A program made the position numbers and the translations under genes. The notes beneath the pieces are model-generated. The model was given only the letters and a program-made list of their open reading frames with translations, was not told where the DNA came from and ran no database searches. From Dicaeum eximium (lineage: Eukaryota; Chordata; Aves; Passeriformes; Dicaeidae): a DNA stretch of 64,000 nucleotides. Below, piece after piece: positions 48,179-62,543 of this stretch. The stretch's first letter is position 1. The number at the start of each line of letters is the position of its first letter. The stretch spans positions 2,069,069 to 2,133,068 of the forward strand of contig VWZP01001589.1 of NCBI GenBank assembly GCA_013396995.1. Reading direction: 5' to 3'.

Positions 48179-51100
48179 CATAAACATACTGGAAAAATAT
48201 GGTAATGACAGGAAATACAGAAATTATTGTTTTACCGCACATTAGTCTACCTGAAGCTGTGTAAAAATAAAATTTATTGAACTATTTTGCCTGTAGCACG
48301 ACATACATCTTATTACTCTACACATTTTATGTTTCATATAATATTTTAGGGGACTTACTAACTATGAAAAATACATTATCCTTAAAAAAAATTTATGAAG
48401 TACTGAACATGTACAACTAAATATGGAGTTTAAAGTAGCAGCAAAGACTTCCTTCTTCAATCTTCTATTTAAATAAGAACACCAAGTGGGCAGCAAGGAA
48501 GCATCCTGCAGTATCTTTAAAAGGGTAGAGCTACAAAATTTTCGTGACTCACAAAATTACAGTACAGAAAAAAAGTAACCTTATGATTCAGACTGTAATT
48601 AGCAGCTTAGAAAATGCAGAAGAGAAAATGAGTCAAATATCACAGCCATTCAGGGCCTTAAAAATAAGGACAAGAACTTTAAAATCACTGCACTAAATTT
48701 ACAGTAAGCCTGCAGTGATTAGAATTTTTAAAATGAAGATATTTATAGAAAAAAATTATACTGCAGTTAGAGATGAGAGATTACATCGAAAAAAAATCCT
48801 TTTTCTACAAATAATACTATCAGGAAATTCAGAAAATAAAGCAATAATTTCACTGATCAACAGTTTCAATTTGTTTACATTAAGACAGCAAAATCAGATA
48901 TCAATAGTTTTTCCAGAATCAGCATTATCCTATGCCAAACAAATATCATTAGGCCGCACAGAAAGTATGACAGAAGAGTTGTATATTTGAACAAAAAGAA
49001 ACAATAGTTTATTAAGGAGTGCACCTGTCATTAAAAGTCTGCTCCACTAGCAAAAAAAGGACTGAAAACTAAAGCAGATGATTGAATTGTGCAACTGAAG
49101 ATGTGCAATTGCTCAGCTCTGAATGTCTCAGAGGATACACAGAAAGTTTACTTGAATACTGTTTTCAAATCCTCAGCACTAAGGGGGAGACAGGAAACCC
49201 AGGCCTGATGCTTACTTCATTTAAGGCTTTCTTCAGTGCAAGGGAGCTGTTCCCTCAAGGCCTTCCACAGCCAGGACTCAGAAAAGCCACAGGGACAGAA
49301 AGACATTGCCAACAAACAAACTAATAAAAAAGTGTCCTGCAAGCTGTTTCCCACTGCTTTCGAGGGCAAACCTAGACTTTTCTTGGTAAGTAATCCAAAC
49401 AGCACACTTCTGTGCCTGCAAAACTTTACACAGTCTTTCTATACAGTTAGTTTATCTGTCCCTGAGGTCATCTCCCAAAGCTTTACTCTCCAACTTGTTT
49501 TTAGAGGGCATGAAACACATTAATCCCATCAAATAAACAAGGGATGGTGTTAACTATGTAGTCATTTAACATGCATAAGTTCATACTGGTATTTTCAGGA
49601 ACATGTAGGTGTCACAGGATAGGAAAAAAACATTTTCCACTAAGTCCTGATTCTCTACACTAACTTATTCTTTAATCTGTTTCCTCCATCATCTTGGGTA
49701 CTAGAATATGCACATCTACAGCAGAAATCTTTCCCTGGTTGGCTATGAGTTGCTACCCTCTGCAACTAAAACCAACTATGACTACAAAAATAAAAAAAAC
49801 TAAACACAATACACTTCTTTTTTTCTTTTTCCTTTTCTTTTTTTTTTAAGATCTCCATGTTACTATGTGATATCCACTGAGCTAGGGGCAGCTGGTGATA
49901 CTTTGGTGATGCATTCCCTATAATGATGGAATTCAGTTCCTGAGACCAGACACTTCTCAAAAATCTTAGTAGTTTTTTTGTACGGATTTTTCTCAAACAT
50001 GACAATGTGAACTTATTATAGCATCATTATATCAAAGAGAAATAAGAAAGGGGTTTTTTTTGATACAATATTAGGCCTAGAAAATATTTCAAGAAAAGGA
50101 AGCTCAGATATACACAAAGTGCTCCAATTTTCAATGGGGATTTCTGAAGATATAATACAAGATAAATCTAATTAGCTTCAAGGAAATGACAATAAGAGAT
50201 CAGAGGAGTGAGTAGACTGGTTAAATCTACACAGACTTCAAAAGATTCTCAACAGAAAAATGCAAGAAAAAGACTAATGAAGGAAATTAGCAACTGTGAT
50301 ATAGATAGCAAAATTCAAATTGGATTCCAGAATACCACTGTTAGGTTAATGATTTGTTGTATAGCACATTCAGGGAATGACAGTTTCTGAATATAAAAGG
50401 TCTAACATTTAGCTCAAAGCTGTTGTAATTACATAGTGTATATGCTGCTTTTTCCCCTTCTGTTCTAGTGGAACAGCCTTGTGAATTTACCTGATCTTGG
50501 TTCCTGCACCTGCTTATCAGCTGTATGCTAGTAATTAATGGATCAAAACTGGAGCCTGGCATTAAAAAAAAATATCCTGAGGAACCTGGAGAGCTCCAAG
50601 TTTAAGCAGTGATGTGATGACAATTCTGAAAAATTGTTAGAGATGAATGCCTGTGAACTATACAGATTAGGGTAAAATGGAAGTTGGAGCCTAGTCAACC
50701 AGGGAAAGAGTCCATAGAAAAGACAGCAGGATACAAAGGAAAGAAAAAAAAAAGACATTTTTGCATGTTCTGCCTAAAGCAAAATATTAAAATTACTTTA
50801 AAACAAGTACCAATAAAAAAATAACAAGAAGAGGAGATAGTACAACATGGGCAAAAAAAAATTGTTTAGCAAATCTTACTTCAAAATTTAAGAAAAACAC
50901 AGCTGTTTCATTACAAAAGCTATCATGAGGACTGCTCTACAGCTATTATTTTGGGACATAAAGCCATTAATATAGGTCAGGCCATTCCATAGGAGTCCAT
51001 AGCCACACACTAATATATCACTGTTGTTTCTGTCTGAACCAAATGAAAACCTGGTCTTTCTTTTAAGTTTACAATTCATATAATCTTCAGTTCAAGGTAC

Positions 51101-52877
51101 TTTAGTCCAAGCAATGCCTGAAGAAAAATATTGAATTGCCTGAATCTGAATTTACATACAATAGCACCCAAGTTTCAAAGTGCTAAATAAAGAGGAAGAG
51201 TTATACTAACATCAGCATTAGTCAATGCAAATTATGTTTGAAAATGGTCTTAGATTTTTGATGCTAGTTTGCAAACAATATTAAATTATGTGCATTTTGC
51301 ATATTCTGGACCTATCACATGCCCAGCTTTCCAAGGAGGTTCCAAGAACAAACATGATCTAAGCAAAGGGGAGCACAGTGGCAAAAGGAACGGCAAGGTG
51401 CACGGAAAATGGACCCAAAATCCCACATGGATTCCCTGTCTTGATCTCCTGGACAGATTACAGCCATAATAAGTCAAATCAATTTTTGATACCTGAAATC
51501 AATCCAACATTTATTATACTAAGGTAAAAGACAACCAAAAAGTAATTAGGACAAATTCTCTTCCAGGTGTAACCAAACAGTTAACCCAATGTGATTAATC
51601 AAATCAGTTGTGACTGAACGCTTGAATGGAAATTTCCACCTTTCACCAGTGGCACAGAGCAGCATACTGTAACAGGTTATCCTGGAGGATGTCTCCTTTT
51701 AGCACCACAAAAGAGAAAGCAGCTCATCAGATGTACATTGGAAAATGCATATAATAGAGATTTAAAACTTCTTAAAAACTCTAAATAAGTAGGCAGTGCC
51801 AATTAATAACTGTTCCAGTAGACCATCATGGGAACAAAAAAAAAGAATTAAAAACTTGTCCAGAGTGAGAATCAGTTAATCTTTGATATATAGAGAAAAC
51901 ACCTTTTCCCCTTACCAAACTTTCTCATATAAAGACAGAAAAAGTTAAAGACTCAAATATATGCTTAATTTTGATGGTACAATATTTTACAACATACAGA
52001 GAATATTGACTCAAGAGCATGAACCATGAAATAGCCCATAAAGCTATAGCATAATTGTATGTGAGCTCTGTAGAAATGTCAATCAGCTGAATTCTGTGGA
52101 AGTTAACAGAGAAACTCTCTTGAACGTGCTATTAGAAGTCCTCAAGCATTAAAAAGTCTCTAAACCCCTCAGCTGAAAACCTGTCATGCTTGAATAACTA
52201 TAACAAGCACAATAATAGGTGTATAGTCTGAGGCTGTTTGGAAAACTACAATATACTTTGTTATTCTTTTCTGTGAACGATAAACCTCAAGTAATGTGTT
52301 GTAGGCCATTTTTACCACACTCAAAACAAAGAAATCAGTTTAAGGAACCATGTTTTCCACACAAGTCCATTAGCAGAGAATAGATGGGGAAAGATCTTTA
52401 TGACACTTTACCTGGAGAAAAAAAGCAGTTATCTGGGGACAAGCAACTGTATTAAGCATTGAATAAGATATAGAGAGCTTTCTATTGCATCATTTTGCAT
52501 TGTCAGAACACCACACACCCTGACCTAATTAAGCTTCACAGTTACTTCTTCAATATCTTTGGGGGTTAAATCATTAGTTTATAAACACAGAACAGAGATA
52601 TAATGCGGACAACATTAGTTTAGGAGCAGGCCTCAAATTAAAAATGTTCAAGACATCATGGAGGATTCAGAAACACAAATCTCATTGAAAGCCAGCCTTT
52701 TTCACTGACAAGCCACCATACTGTGGGGTCTCTATCTCATAGATATTGATGTACTCTAGGCCTGTCATTTTGGATGTAGAAAGGTTTACAACAAAAGCAA
52801 GTAACTTTACCCTTTTGATCGCATGGTATGTTTCATTTTCAGGTACTACATTAGTTATAATACTGGCCTTAATAAAT
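48179..52877. other. Unique AT-rich non-coding DNA
   Basis: No exon or RNA gene was recognised. Segments near 48,648-48,690 and 50,575-50,720 have the look of a very old interspersed repeat but cannot be assigned. A pyrimidine-rich tract lies at about 49,816-49,848. Confidence 0.55.
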
Positions 52878-53364
52878 CACACACACAGAATCACAAGGTT
52901 GGAAGAGACCTTTAAGACCATTGAATCCAGCCCAGCCCTAACACCTCAACTAAACCATGGCACCGTGTGCCACATCCAATCTTTTCATAAACACATCCAG
53001 GGATGGTGACTCCACCACTTCCCCGGGCAGACCATTGCAGTACTTTATCACCCTTTCTTTGAAAAATTTTTCTTAATAGCCAACCCTGGTGCAGCTTGAG
53101 GCTGTGTCCTCTCATTCTGTCAGGTGCTGACTAGAGAAAGAGTCCAACCTCCACCTGACTGCAGCCACCTTTCAGGAAGTTGTAGAGAGTGATAAGGTCA
53201 CCCCTGAGTCTCCTTTTCTCCAGGCTAAATAACTCCAGCTCCCTCAGTCGTTCCTCACAGGGTTTGTGTTCCCAGCCCCTCACCAGCCTCATTGCCTCCT
53301 CTGGATGCGCTCCAGCGTCTCAGCATTCTTCCCAAACTGAGGGGCCAGAACTGGGCACAGAACT
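52878..53364 (-). mobile_element. CR1 LINE fragment (minus strand)
   Basis: About 490 bp of CR1 lie on the minus strand, 3' end at the left. ACACACAGAATCACAAGG followed by TTGGAAGAGACCTTTAAGACC is the classic CR1 3' end. Rightwards come the blocks CCAGGGATGGTGACTCCACC, TCCCCGGGCAGACCATTGCA, GTGTCCTCTCATTCTGTCAG, CCTTTTCTCCAGGCTAAATA and GGCCAGAACTGGGCACAGAA. The sequence is closer to the consensus than the 18-kb copy, suggesting a younger insertion. It is 5'-truncated at about 53,364. The downstream (right) flank is unique. Confidence 0.95.
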
Positions 53365-56300
53365 CATGTCTGTCACAAAACACAACGCAACTGAACAAAC
53401 ACCTTTTATAGCTTCAGTCAAATGCCCTGGGTTATCAACACTGTGAATTAATTTAGAGATTTCTAAAACCTTTCTACCTTTAACCAAGTTAAAGCAACAC
53501 ATCTAATAAGCATTGGTTGTGTGCGTGAAGGGTGCTACTGAAGATATACAGTCAATCTAGAATCTGTGATTTTTCAGTTTATTGTTCCTCTTGCCATTAT
53601 GTCAGCTGCTCTGCAATCACAGAAGTGAATCACGTCTGTCAGTGCAAGTGAAGTCTGAGCAATCATCTTAAAGCATCTGTCTGCAGCACTGCTTAAAGGT
53701 TGTTTATATATTTATACATATGATATCAGGATTAAAATTAGATTTTTGTCCTTTACAGATATTTCCTATTGCATAACTAATTTTTCTCTCAGTATACCTC
53801 CCAGGATATAATGTGATGTGTTAGAGCAACCAGCTGTAGAAACTAGAAGTTTGCATTGCTCCTGTCCCTAATGCATTTTGTTCTGTATATGAGAAAATTA
53901 ACATTTCAGTAACAGTAATTTGACAAAGCCTTTTATTACTTCTATTAGTGATTGATGTAGTCTGGAATTGTAGCTATGGATTAATTTTGGAGCAGCCAGA
54001 TGCAGGTACATGACCCCCATGAATGAACACCCCACTATAAATGTTTAACATGATACAACCTTGTTCATAGTCAGTTTTTTACATTAGGGTTAGAATTCTG
54101 ATATGTCACCCACCTTAACTATTTTTTAGTTAAATAGTTAATTTGGAATAATCACATATTGGATAATGGGCTGTCAGCTTCATGCCTACATTAGCACTAA
54201 AATCAGCAAAAGACATATCTGGCCTTGCATAACAGAGAGTAGTTTAAATACTCAGTATCACTATTTTACAGTATGCTTGGTTTCTTACATATAAATATTT
54301 TCTTTTAGCATAAACATTTAGGTTTTTTGAATAAAATTTTACATATTAGGCTAGTGTCATGAGGGATGGAAAAGATATAAAACTTTGCTCAGCTTAATGT
54401 CTTCAATATACAAGTCCAACAGGAAGTTAATAGCTTGTTAGCACAACATTTAACAGGAAAGAACAGATCTCATCCTTACAAGTAGTTTTATTCAGGTGGT
54501 ACAGGGAATTCAGTCTGTATCTCCCACGCCCTATAAAGACTTTCAAATTACTATATTTCCTCTCAATATGATTAGTGGAAAGTGTTTCTTTCTAACAGAA
54601 ATATCCCAAGATATAAATTACTCTGTTAACAATTTTAATTACTATTCCCAAGCAAATAGTTAGGTCTATTTGGACTCATTAAGTATATCAATTTCAGATT
54701 AGTTCAAACCCAACACAATAAAGAAATTCATCTGCTCAAAGCTACCACAGACAACTGTGGCATTATAATACAATGGACTCAATCCTATATTATTTTCTGC
54801 TCTGTATATCCAAGGCTTCTCAAGATGAATAAACAAATCTCTATTGACTTGAATGATTTTCAGGTTACCAATGGCAAAAATTGAAAGGTTACCTTGTGTT
54901 TGATAACAATACTAACTTTGTATCTAATCCTGTCTTCCTATAATCATGGTCACCAACAAAATATTTCAGCCAAAGTTCATTAATTAGATTTTTAGACTTT
55001 TAAAGATTAACACTGATATTTCACTTGCTCAGACCTTATCCTATAGGGTTCTTGTAAGCTTTAATCATGAACATGATATGCCCTTATTTCCATTTATTCT
55101 TAGCAACTTAGTATTACTGTGACAACAAGAAAAGAAGGAGAAGAGCTACAAGTCCTGAATTATACTTCACCAAGTTTTAGAATGAAAAAAAAGAGTGAAG
55201 TTTCCACATCACATTAACACTCAGCTGGGAAGTTTTGCAAGTCTGAGCTCACTCATTTCACACACATTCCAACAATTTACCACTTTCCTCTCATACGTTT
55301 TCTTTCATCAGAGTTTTTGCATGCACAAAAGTCAGGGATGTATCCCAGTAATGAACTGTACTCTAGACTAATGTGGAAGTTTATGGACAAAGGAAAGTCT
55401 GCTAGGAAGCTACCTACTGTATAATACATACTACACCCTGAAAATCAAAAATTATTTCTATTTCCTCAGATCTGTGAAGCATTAATAATAGATAACTAAT
55501 AGCTACACAATTTCAAAAGAATTGATGCAGAATGACAAACAATTATATATGGGCTATAGGAATTTCAGAACATATGCTGAGTTCTATTATATTGAACCAG
55601 AATTTAGAAAATTAAATTATATGAAATAGACATAGACGACTTAGAAGCAAATTTTTGTGTCATTGAAGACTCCTGCATTTGTTTGACAGTCATGTTCTCA
55701 CTTTGACTAGCATTCAAAACACATCTATGTTGCCCACACTTGCTCTGCTCTTTACTGCTATTTACTTAAAAAGAATAAAAATTTGTTTCCACCATGCATT
55801 CTGTTCTTTTTCTACTATTTTTCTTTTTTCAAAACCTTTTTACAGAATTTCGCTCCTTCATGGTCATTTCACTTTGATGTTCAAAATTATCCACTGATAT
55901 TTTATTCTTTTATTATATGTACAAGCATTTTGGATTTTAAAAATTATTCTTTTCGATAAACCCAAAAGTATCAGGACTGAGCCATTTCCACATAAAATTT
56001 CTCATAATTTCAAACTAGAAAACATTACTAGTCCATGTTTATTGTGGCCCTCCAGCAACTCTCATGGGAGGTCATACAGAACTGCATGACAGCCATGAAA
56101 TTATGCTGTATCATTAATAAATAACTTACCATAAATGTCAAAATCCCTCAGCTTCTAAAGACTGCTTTAGTAATTATGTTTCATTCATCTTAAAACAATG
56201 ACATTCTGCCCTTTCTTTCTTCTTTCCTGTACCTCCATTTGGTGGAATATCTCCTACTTAACAGCAATTTATTATGAATGAGACTACAGAGGTTTAAAAC

Positions 56301-57989
56301 TGTTAATGCAAATCAAGTCACTTGATAGCATCAGAGTGAACAAACACTAATATTTTTTTCTAATTGCCTAATACTTTCTCTTTAATAACTTGCAAACAGT
56401 TGAAACACACTTCTATCATTAGCATAATATAATCATAATGTTCCCACTTAATTACAATTTATTTGAATGACTAATCATCAGCTTCATGTTTTAAAACATT
56501 TTACAAACTGCAATGTACTATCTGCCTATAAAAGCATTAGTATAAAGACAAGTTGCAATATACATGGCGTTTATTAGCCATTGTCTTTAAAAATATTTTC
56601 TACTTCTTTTGCAACCTCTGTGACAGACTTAAAAAAAACCCGTTTGATGCATGTCCATGAATGATGCAAAGAGAACTGTCTCCCAAGAACAATTTATCCA
56701 AACTGTTGGGTTTTTTCCAGCCTATGCCACTAATAACCTTAGTTACTGGCATCATCTCAGTAAGAATGAGTCATCTTAAATTTGAAGGATATCAACTGCA
56801 TTTTTATAGCCATGTTAAAAATGAAGGACTTTATAATCAAACACAGCATTATTCCAATTGCATCTTTGCTAATTTATTTAAATGACAGAAAAGCAGAACA
56901 TAGAATTCAGCTAGGAGAAATGAAAGAAAACTGCCAGGATCGAACCTTCCGTACGTTTCATTCAAGCTGTCACTCCTGTCTCATCTTATATGTGTGTGCA
57001 TCAATGCCTGTAATTTGCTATTTGCCACATATTCAATATGCCTCTGTTTCCACATGCAAGTGAGAAAGAGCGCTGCAGGTCAGCACTTTTTTCCCCCTAC
57101 ACCCCCTTTCTGTCACGTCCTTCTCTCTTCTACATGCTCATCCTCTTCATTATCACATCTGTGGTGGGACATGCACCAAGGAACTGTCAGCAAGCTTCTT
57201 GCTGGGAGAAAATGCTGCTTGTAGCCTTGTTGTGAAAGCCAGACACAAAGTCTGCTCATAGGAAAAGTTTACCACAGTGACTAAGGAAGTAAAGGATCCC
57301 ATTTTTTCTTATTTATCTAAAGATTTATGCATGTGAGAGAGAATATTAAACGGTGGTGAAAAAACTCTCTCAGTAAGAAATTCAAGCCCAAATCTAAAAT
57401 CTCAGTCAAATTATTTGCTAGAAGTGAATCTCGAACAAAATACAAGCCAGAAGCCTGGCAGTTACTCAAGGAGCTTCCAAAGCCTACAGTTGAAAGAAGG
57501 CATATATCTACTATATGATTTAAAACTACTCAGTTTGTAATAAAAACTGTCCCTACTGCTGGCAAATATGATTTCAATGTTCAGCCTCTCAACAAATTTT
57601 GCTACAAGAATGTCTTTCCTACTAAAAATTAAAAACTGAAATTATTAATGGGTGAACAGAGGAAAATTAAAGCAATTTATATATCTGAATTATATAGGTC
57701 CTTAATCACTTTATGTTATCTTGTTGTGAATTGCTTATTCATACAACAAAGGCTGTAGAATTACAAAATAGCTTGTCATTGTGCATTCTCCACTAGTTAT
57801 TCAGACTATGTCCAAGTTGTAGCCTTTAACATAAAGTCTTTTAATAAATCTACCAGTTCCATATGGCTTCTGTAGAGGAATAATGCTCTCCCCTTAAACA
57901 CTACCAAGAAGCTCTAATCAATTTCAGAAAGTTATCACATGTTTATTCCTCTTATTCTTCTTATTAGAAGTAAGATTTTTCCCATCATC

Positions 57990-58006
57990 TTTTTTTTTTT
58001 TTTTTT
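57990..58006. repeat. T17 homopolymer
   Basis: Seventeen consecutive T bases followed by GAGGGCGGG. No reverse-oriented retroposon body was recognised. Confidence 0.9.
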
Positions 58007-60510
58007 GAGGGCGGGAAAATTCTTCCTAGACAATTTCTTTACTGGGGTAAATGTTCTTATCATGCCTGTGTGATAAGTAAGGACAGAGCTGGTTCTTTGC
58101 TATTAACCTTTGTTCTGTTTCACCAATGTAATTTAGTCTGTTTTTTCCCCAAGCATGTTCATATCCAAGCAAAAGCTGATCTGGATCTCTCACTCACTCT
58201 CTCCCCTCCTCTACTCCCTCTTTCAGTATATTTTTATGTCAAAGGCAAAATACTGATAGTTCAGCAAATTAAAATGATAGCCACAGAACAAGCAGCACCT
58301 CTAAAAGAATTGAAAGTATTATTGTACCTATTAGAATATACGGGGCCATTGTCCATGTTCAAAGACATAAAACTAGAAGGAAAGATAAGCTAAAATGTGA
58401 CAGCAAATGACTTATGTGTTAGAAATAGCAAAACGAGCCACTCAATTCTTCCAGGTTCTTCAGTCTGGGCTTCCACTTCCATAGATTCTAGCAGAGAAGA
58501 TCTTCCCATTTAGATCTGATTGCAGCCAATACAACTGTCCTCCTTATGATTTTTTGTGGCAATCTAGAACAAGAAAGTTCTGGACTAAGACAATATTTTT
58601 TGTTGAAGGGACATCTGGATGTCAGCTTCCTGCTCAAAGTAAGATTATTAAATGTAAGATCAAATTTGGATCAGGTTGCTCAAGGTTTTGTTAACTTTTG
58701 AAGATCTCTAAACACAGAGATGCAAGGATCTTTATGAGGAATTGTCCTACTCATAACCAGTCTCATTGAAAAATAAAGGTAGGGATGATTTAGGTAATTT
58801 TGGGCATAAGTTCTGAAGTCCAATGATGGTGTTCAAACAGTGTCTACTTTGGCACAGATATTTTGGTACTTACTATTTTTGTGGATAAATAAGAGTGTGA
58901 AGCCTGTAGCAGCTGGAAATAAACATCTGTAATAGAGAAAATGGTGACAGAAGAATACAGAAAATAATACACAAGAGATGAATAGGAAAGTAAAACCAAC
59001 AAGGAACAGAAATACCATTATTCTGACAGAATAAACATGTACAGAAAAATATTTTTATTGTGTAAGAGAAAGTAACAGCTGAAATACATAATCCTACTCT
59101 GCAGCAAAATCATATATTTTATTTCTTGTGGAAACTTCCTAGAGCTTGATTTTATATTCAGGACATTTTAAATATATTGGAACAACCTGTTATAATCCAC
59201 TGCTTGAGTCTGTTTTCCTACACTGGGCATTCTCAGCCATAACTTTTCTGATCCATTACAGATCCTTCCCCTGGGCAATGATGTCACCCTCCCTGCCAGC
59301 CCAGTCACAAAATTCAACGTATATTTCCTAAGAGCCTAATTCTCATTTGAGAATTCTAATTGAACTCATTTGATTCCAGTATTTGTCCTAAACCTCCAGG
59401 AAGCCTTAGCCTGACACAGGATGACTTTAAGTCTCTACCCTTAAAAGTCAATTGTAATGCACGGCAGCCAAAGTAGCCAAACGGTGACTCTCTTTCTGAG
59501 TACATATAATACCTGTCCAAGGTGAGTGATTATCTCTTTTGATGGCTTTGACAACTCTGATTTTTCCCTGCTGGCTGTTCAGAGATGCAAAAGCAAATCC
59601 ATCTGATCACATTCTCCTTTGTAGTGCCATTGACTCTAATACCTTGTATCTATGTTTTTGCCATATTTGACATCAAAAGACAATGACACCGTACACATGA
59701 AAAGCTTCTACAAAGCTTCCCTCTCATACCTTTTTTGAAGATCAAATCAAACCCTAGGCATTAGTATTACAATTTTGATACATGCTACTTGCAAGAAATA
59801 ATGGAAGAAAATCACCACTTCACTGTAATAGTTTCTTCCATTTTAAGAAAAAATAGCAGGTCTTTTGTTCAAATGAACACGGTTTCTTTTAAGATTGAAA
59901 TGCCAAACAAAGTCTAAAATAAATGTATACATATCATGACAGGCCTCTGCATTAGCAGAAACTCACAGATTCCAGCCAATTATACTTTTTGTACAATTTG
60001 CCTTTCATGTAGTCACTATCCTAATTGTATTTCCACAGCTACTGCTGCAACCTGCGGTTCTGCCTAGTTTTTTAGAACAAGAAGGAGCAGTTTACATATG
60101 ATTTTTCTCTTCCTGAATTCAGCCATAGCTATAAATTACTAAGAGTAGGATAAAAGTAGTGAAGATTGTAAGTATTTGGATTCCTTGAAGGAAAGGATTA
60201 ATTTGACTTTTGGTTAAAAAAAAGTTTCTTTTTATTTTTCTCATAGCTGGGTTTTGACTTCCATTCATCAGTCCTCATTTCTAATCTGCAACATTAGTGA
60301 TGCCATAGGGACGAGCGAATTGCAACATACATATATATTTCACTTAGTAAACTATTCAAGTTGCAAGTATGAATCAGTCTGCAAGTAGTGACATTTGAGA
60401 TAGACTCTCACTTCTGTGGATAGAAAATATTTGTCACAATCATTAGATACAAAGCAAAGTATAAAAGTTTACACTATATTTATTTGTGACATCCCATCCT
60501 TAAGGAACCC

Positions 60511-60565
60511 AAGATTCATAGATGCTTATGGCTGAAAGGAGCAACATAAATCAAAGGGTCTGCAA
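60511..60565 (-). repeat. Possible ancient CR1 3'-end remnant
   Basis: AAGATTCATAGATGCTTATG followed by GCTGAAAGGAGCAACATAAATC resembles, in reverse orientation, the 3' end of old amniote CR1 subfamilies (tail ATTCATAGA, then a CCAGAAGGGACC-like segment). Only about 50 bp can be aligned by eye and the match is weak. Confidence 0.3.
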
Positions 60566-62522
60566 AAGCTTACAAAGTTTTATAAATTAATTACACGCAT
60601 GGCATGGAAATTGGGATATTAGTCCCTGAACTATCCTAGAATAAGCACACTACAGTCGGCTGCAGATAAAAGGGTAGGGTGAAAGAGAAAAAGGAAAGAA
60701 AATATTAATTAAAGGTGGGGGGAGAGAGAGTCATTGTATGAGGGATGGAGAGCTCTGAAAGAAAGTATCTACTTGAAAGAGTATTGCCCATACAACTGTA
60801 AATCTACACAAGTAGAAGGGCTATTTGAATTAAGATCCTTGTTTCTCTCCATTCAGACATGGGGACTACTGAAATAGTATTAAGTGCAAAAGAACACTGG
60901 ATGTGACATTTCCCTCACAAAATGTAGAACAGAAATGAGCTCAAATAGTCCTGATAAAAAAATAAACAGGCATTAATTGAGATCTATAATTGTCTTCAGT
61001 GGTTTACCCGGTTTCAACAATATAAAAGCAGGATGATTCCCTCAAAACAGGTAATGGGCTAAAAATTGGTTAATCACTTTAGAAAGAGTAAAAGCCTGCC
61101 CAGTAATGAAATATTTAGAAATTAATGGATAAAAAAAAGGATCAGTGCTATCTTAGAAGGCAGAGATTTACATTCTCAAGCCATTAGCACAAAGATCCTG
61201 CTTCCTGCCACGTGATTTCACCACTGAAAATAGAAAACTGAGTTAGTTTATTCTGTTCAGTTAAAGAAAAACAAAATGTTGCAGGAATCTGATACTCAGT
61301 TTCAAAAGAAGTCCACTCAAAATTAAAAAAAAAGTGATTATGTTCTGCAATCATCAACAGACTGCTTTCTTGAAGAAACCAGTCATCAGAATTTGGTGCC
61401 TTAAAAAACTACTTCTATTGCACAGTCTCCTTCTAAGAGCTCATCTGTGAGGCACAAATTAATCCTACTTTCAAAAACGTCTGTTTTTCTAACAATTTTG
61501 AGACAAAACCAAGAGAGGTCACCTGCCAACAGACTTCCATCCTTGAAATTGCTGCCAAAGAAAACCAAGAGTGACACTTCCCTGTTTTTGTCAATGACAG
61601 AGTCAAGGGTCCTGCTATAAGATGACTACAGGTCATGCACCCTGTTACAGAATGACAACTCTTGCAGAACTCTGCTGCACATTGTAGATAAGTTCTGGAT
61701 TTTTGCAAGTTGCTCCTCCTTTGTCAGTGTTAATTTCAGCTGCAATAGCCTTAAACCAGTAGGAAGGGTTTTTATAACTCTTGTACATCAATACCTCAGA
61801 GTTTATCTTGCTCTTGGCTCTGATGAACCCTACAGAACTCTTGCACTTCGCTTTTGTTTTTTTCTTGTCCACTTTTCCTTCCAGACACATTCTTGATTTC
61901 TGCCAACAGTACAAAACTGCTCTGAAACTGGAGGTATAATTACAGAAATGTCCAAGTTGACTCTATTCTTGTGACCTCATCTGTATAATAAAATAGTATT
62001 GAAGTGTGAAATTTTTGTTCAGATATATTTATAGGCAGCAGGATATGCTGAATTGTGTTCCATATACTTCCTTTTTACTATGAGGAAAGTAGCTGGATTA
62101 AAACGGAATTAAATTGCCCAGCCAACTGCAGCACATACCTGTCCATGGGGAAAAAAAAAAGTAGTTTTTTCCAGAAGCTAGTGAAACAATGGAAAAGAAA
62201 TCCAGCCATCCTGCCCCCTGGTAACATTGTGGAAAAAAAAATTCCTACACTGTGAAAAAAGATTCAGAGTTTCTTGGCTGTCATGTCAGCTTCCTATACC
62301 CTTCTAAAGATTAAAAACTTGCCCATTCCCATCATCTTCCTTTCAGTCAAAACATTTTACCAAGTCTTCATACTTCAGAAGTATCTCTCCCAGAAATATA
62401 ATAGCATGAATTTAGGGAGAAAAAAACAGAGATTTGGTGTCAGTATAAATAAATGTAATGAAAAAGTAGACCTTTTTTGAATAAATAAATTTTAATTGCC
62501 TTATGTTGAAGGGACATTGCAT

Positions 62523-62543
62523 AATTTTGCAATTTGCAAAATT
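62523..62543. promoter_or_regulatory. TTGCAA-rich perfect palindrome
   Basis: AATTTTGCAA (62523-62532) and TTGCAAAATT (62534-62543) are exact inverted arms around a single T. A third TTGCAA follows at 62543-62548. TTGCAA is a C/EBP-like half-site pair. Function is inference and low complexity makes chance plausible. Confidence 0.3.
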
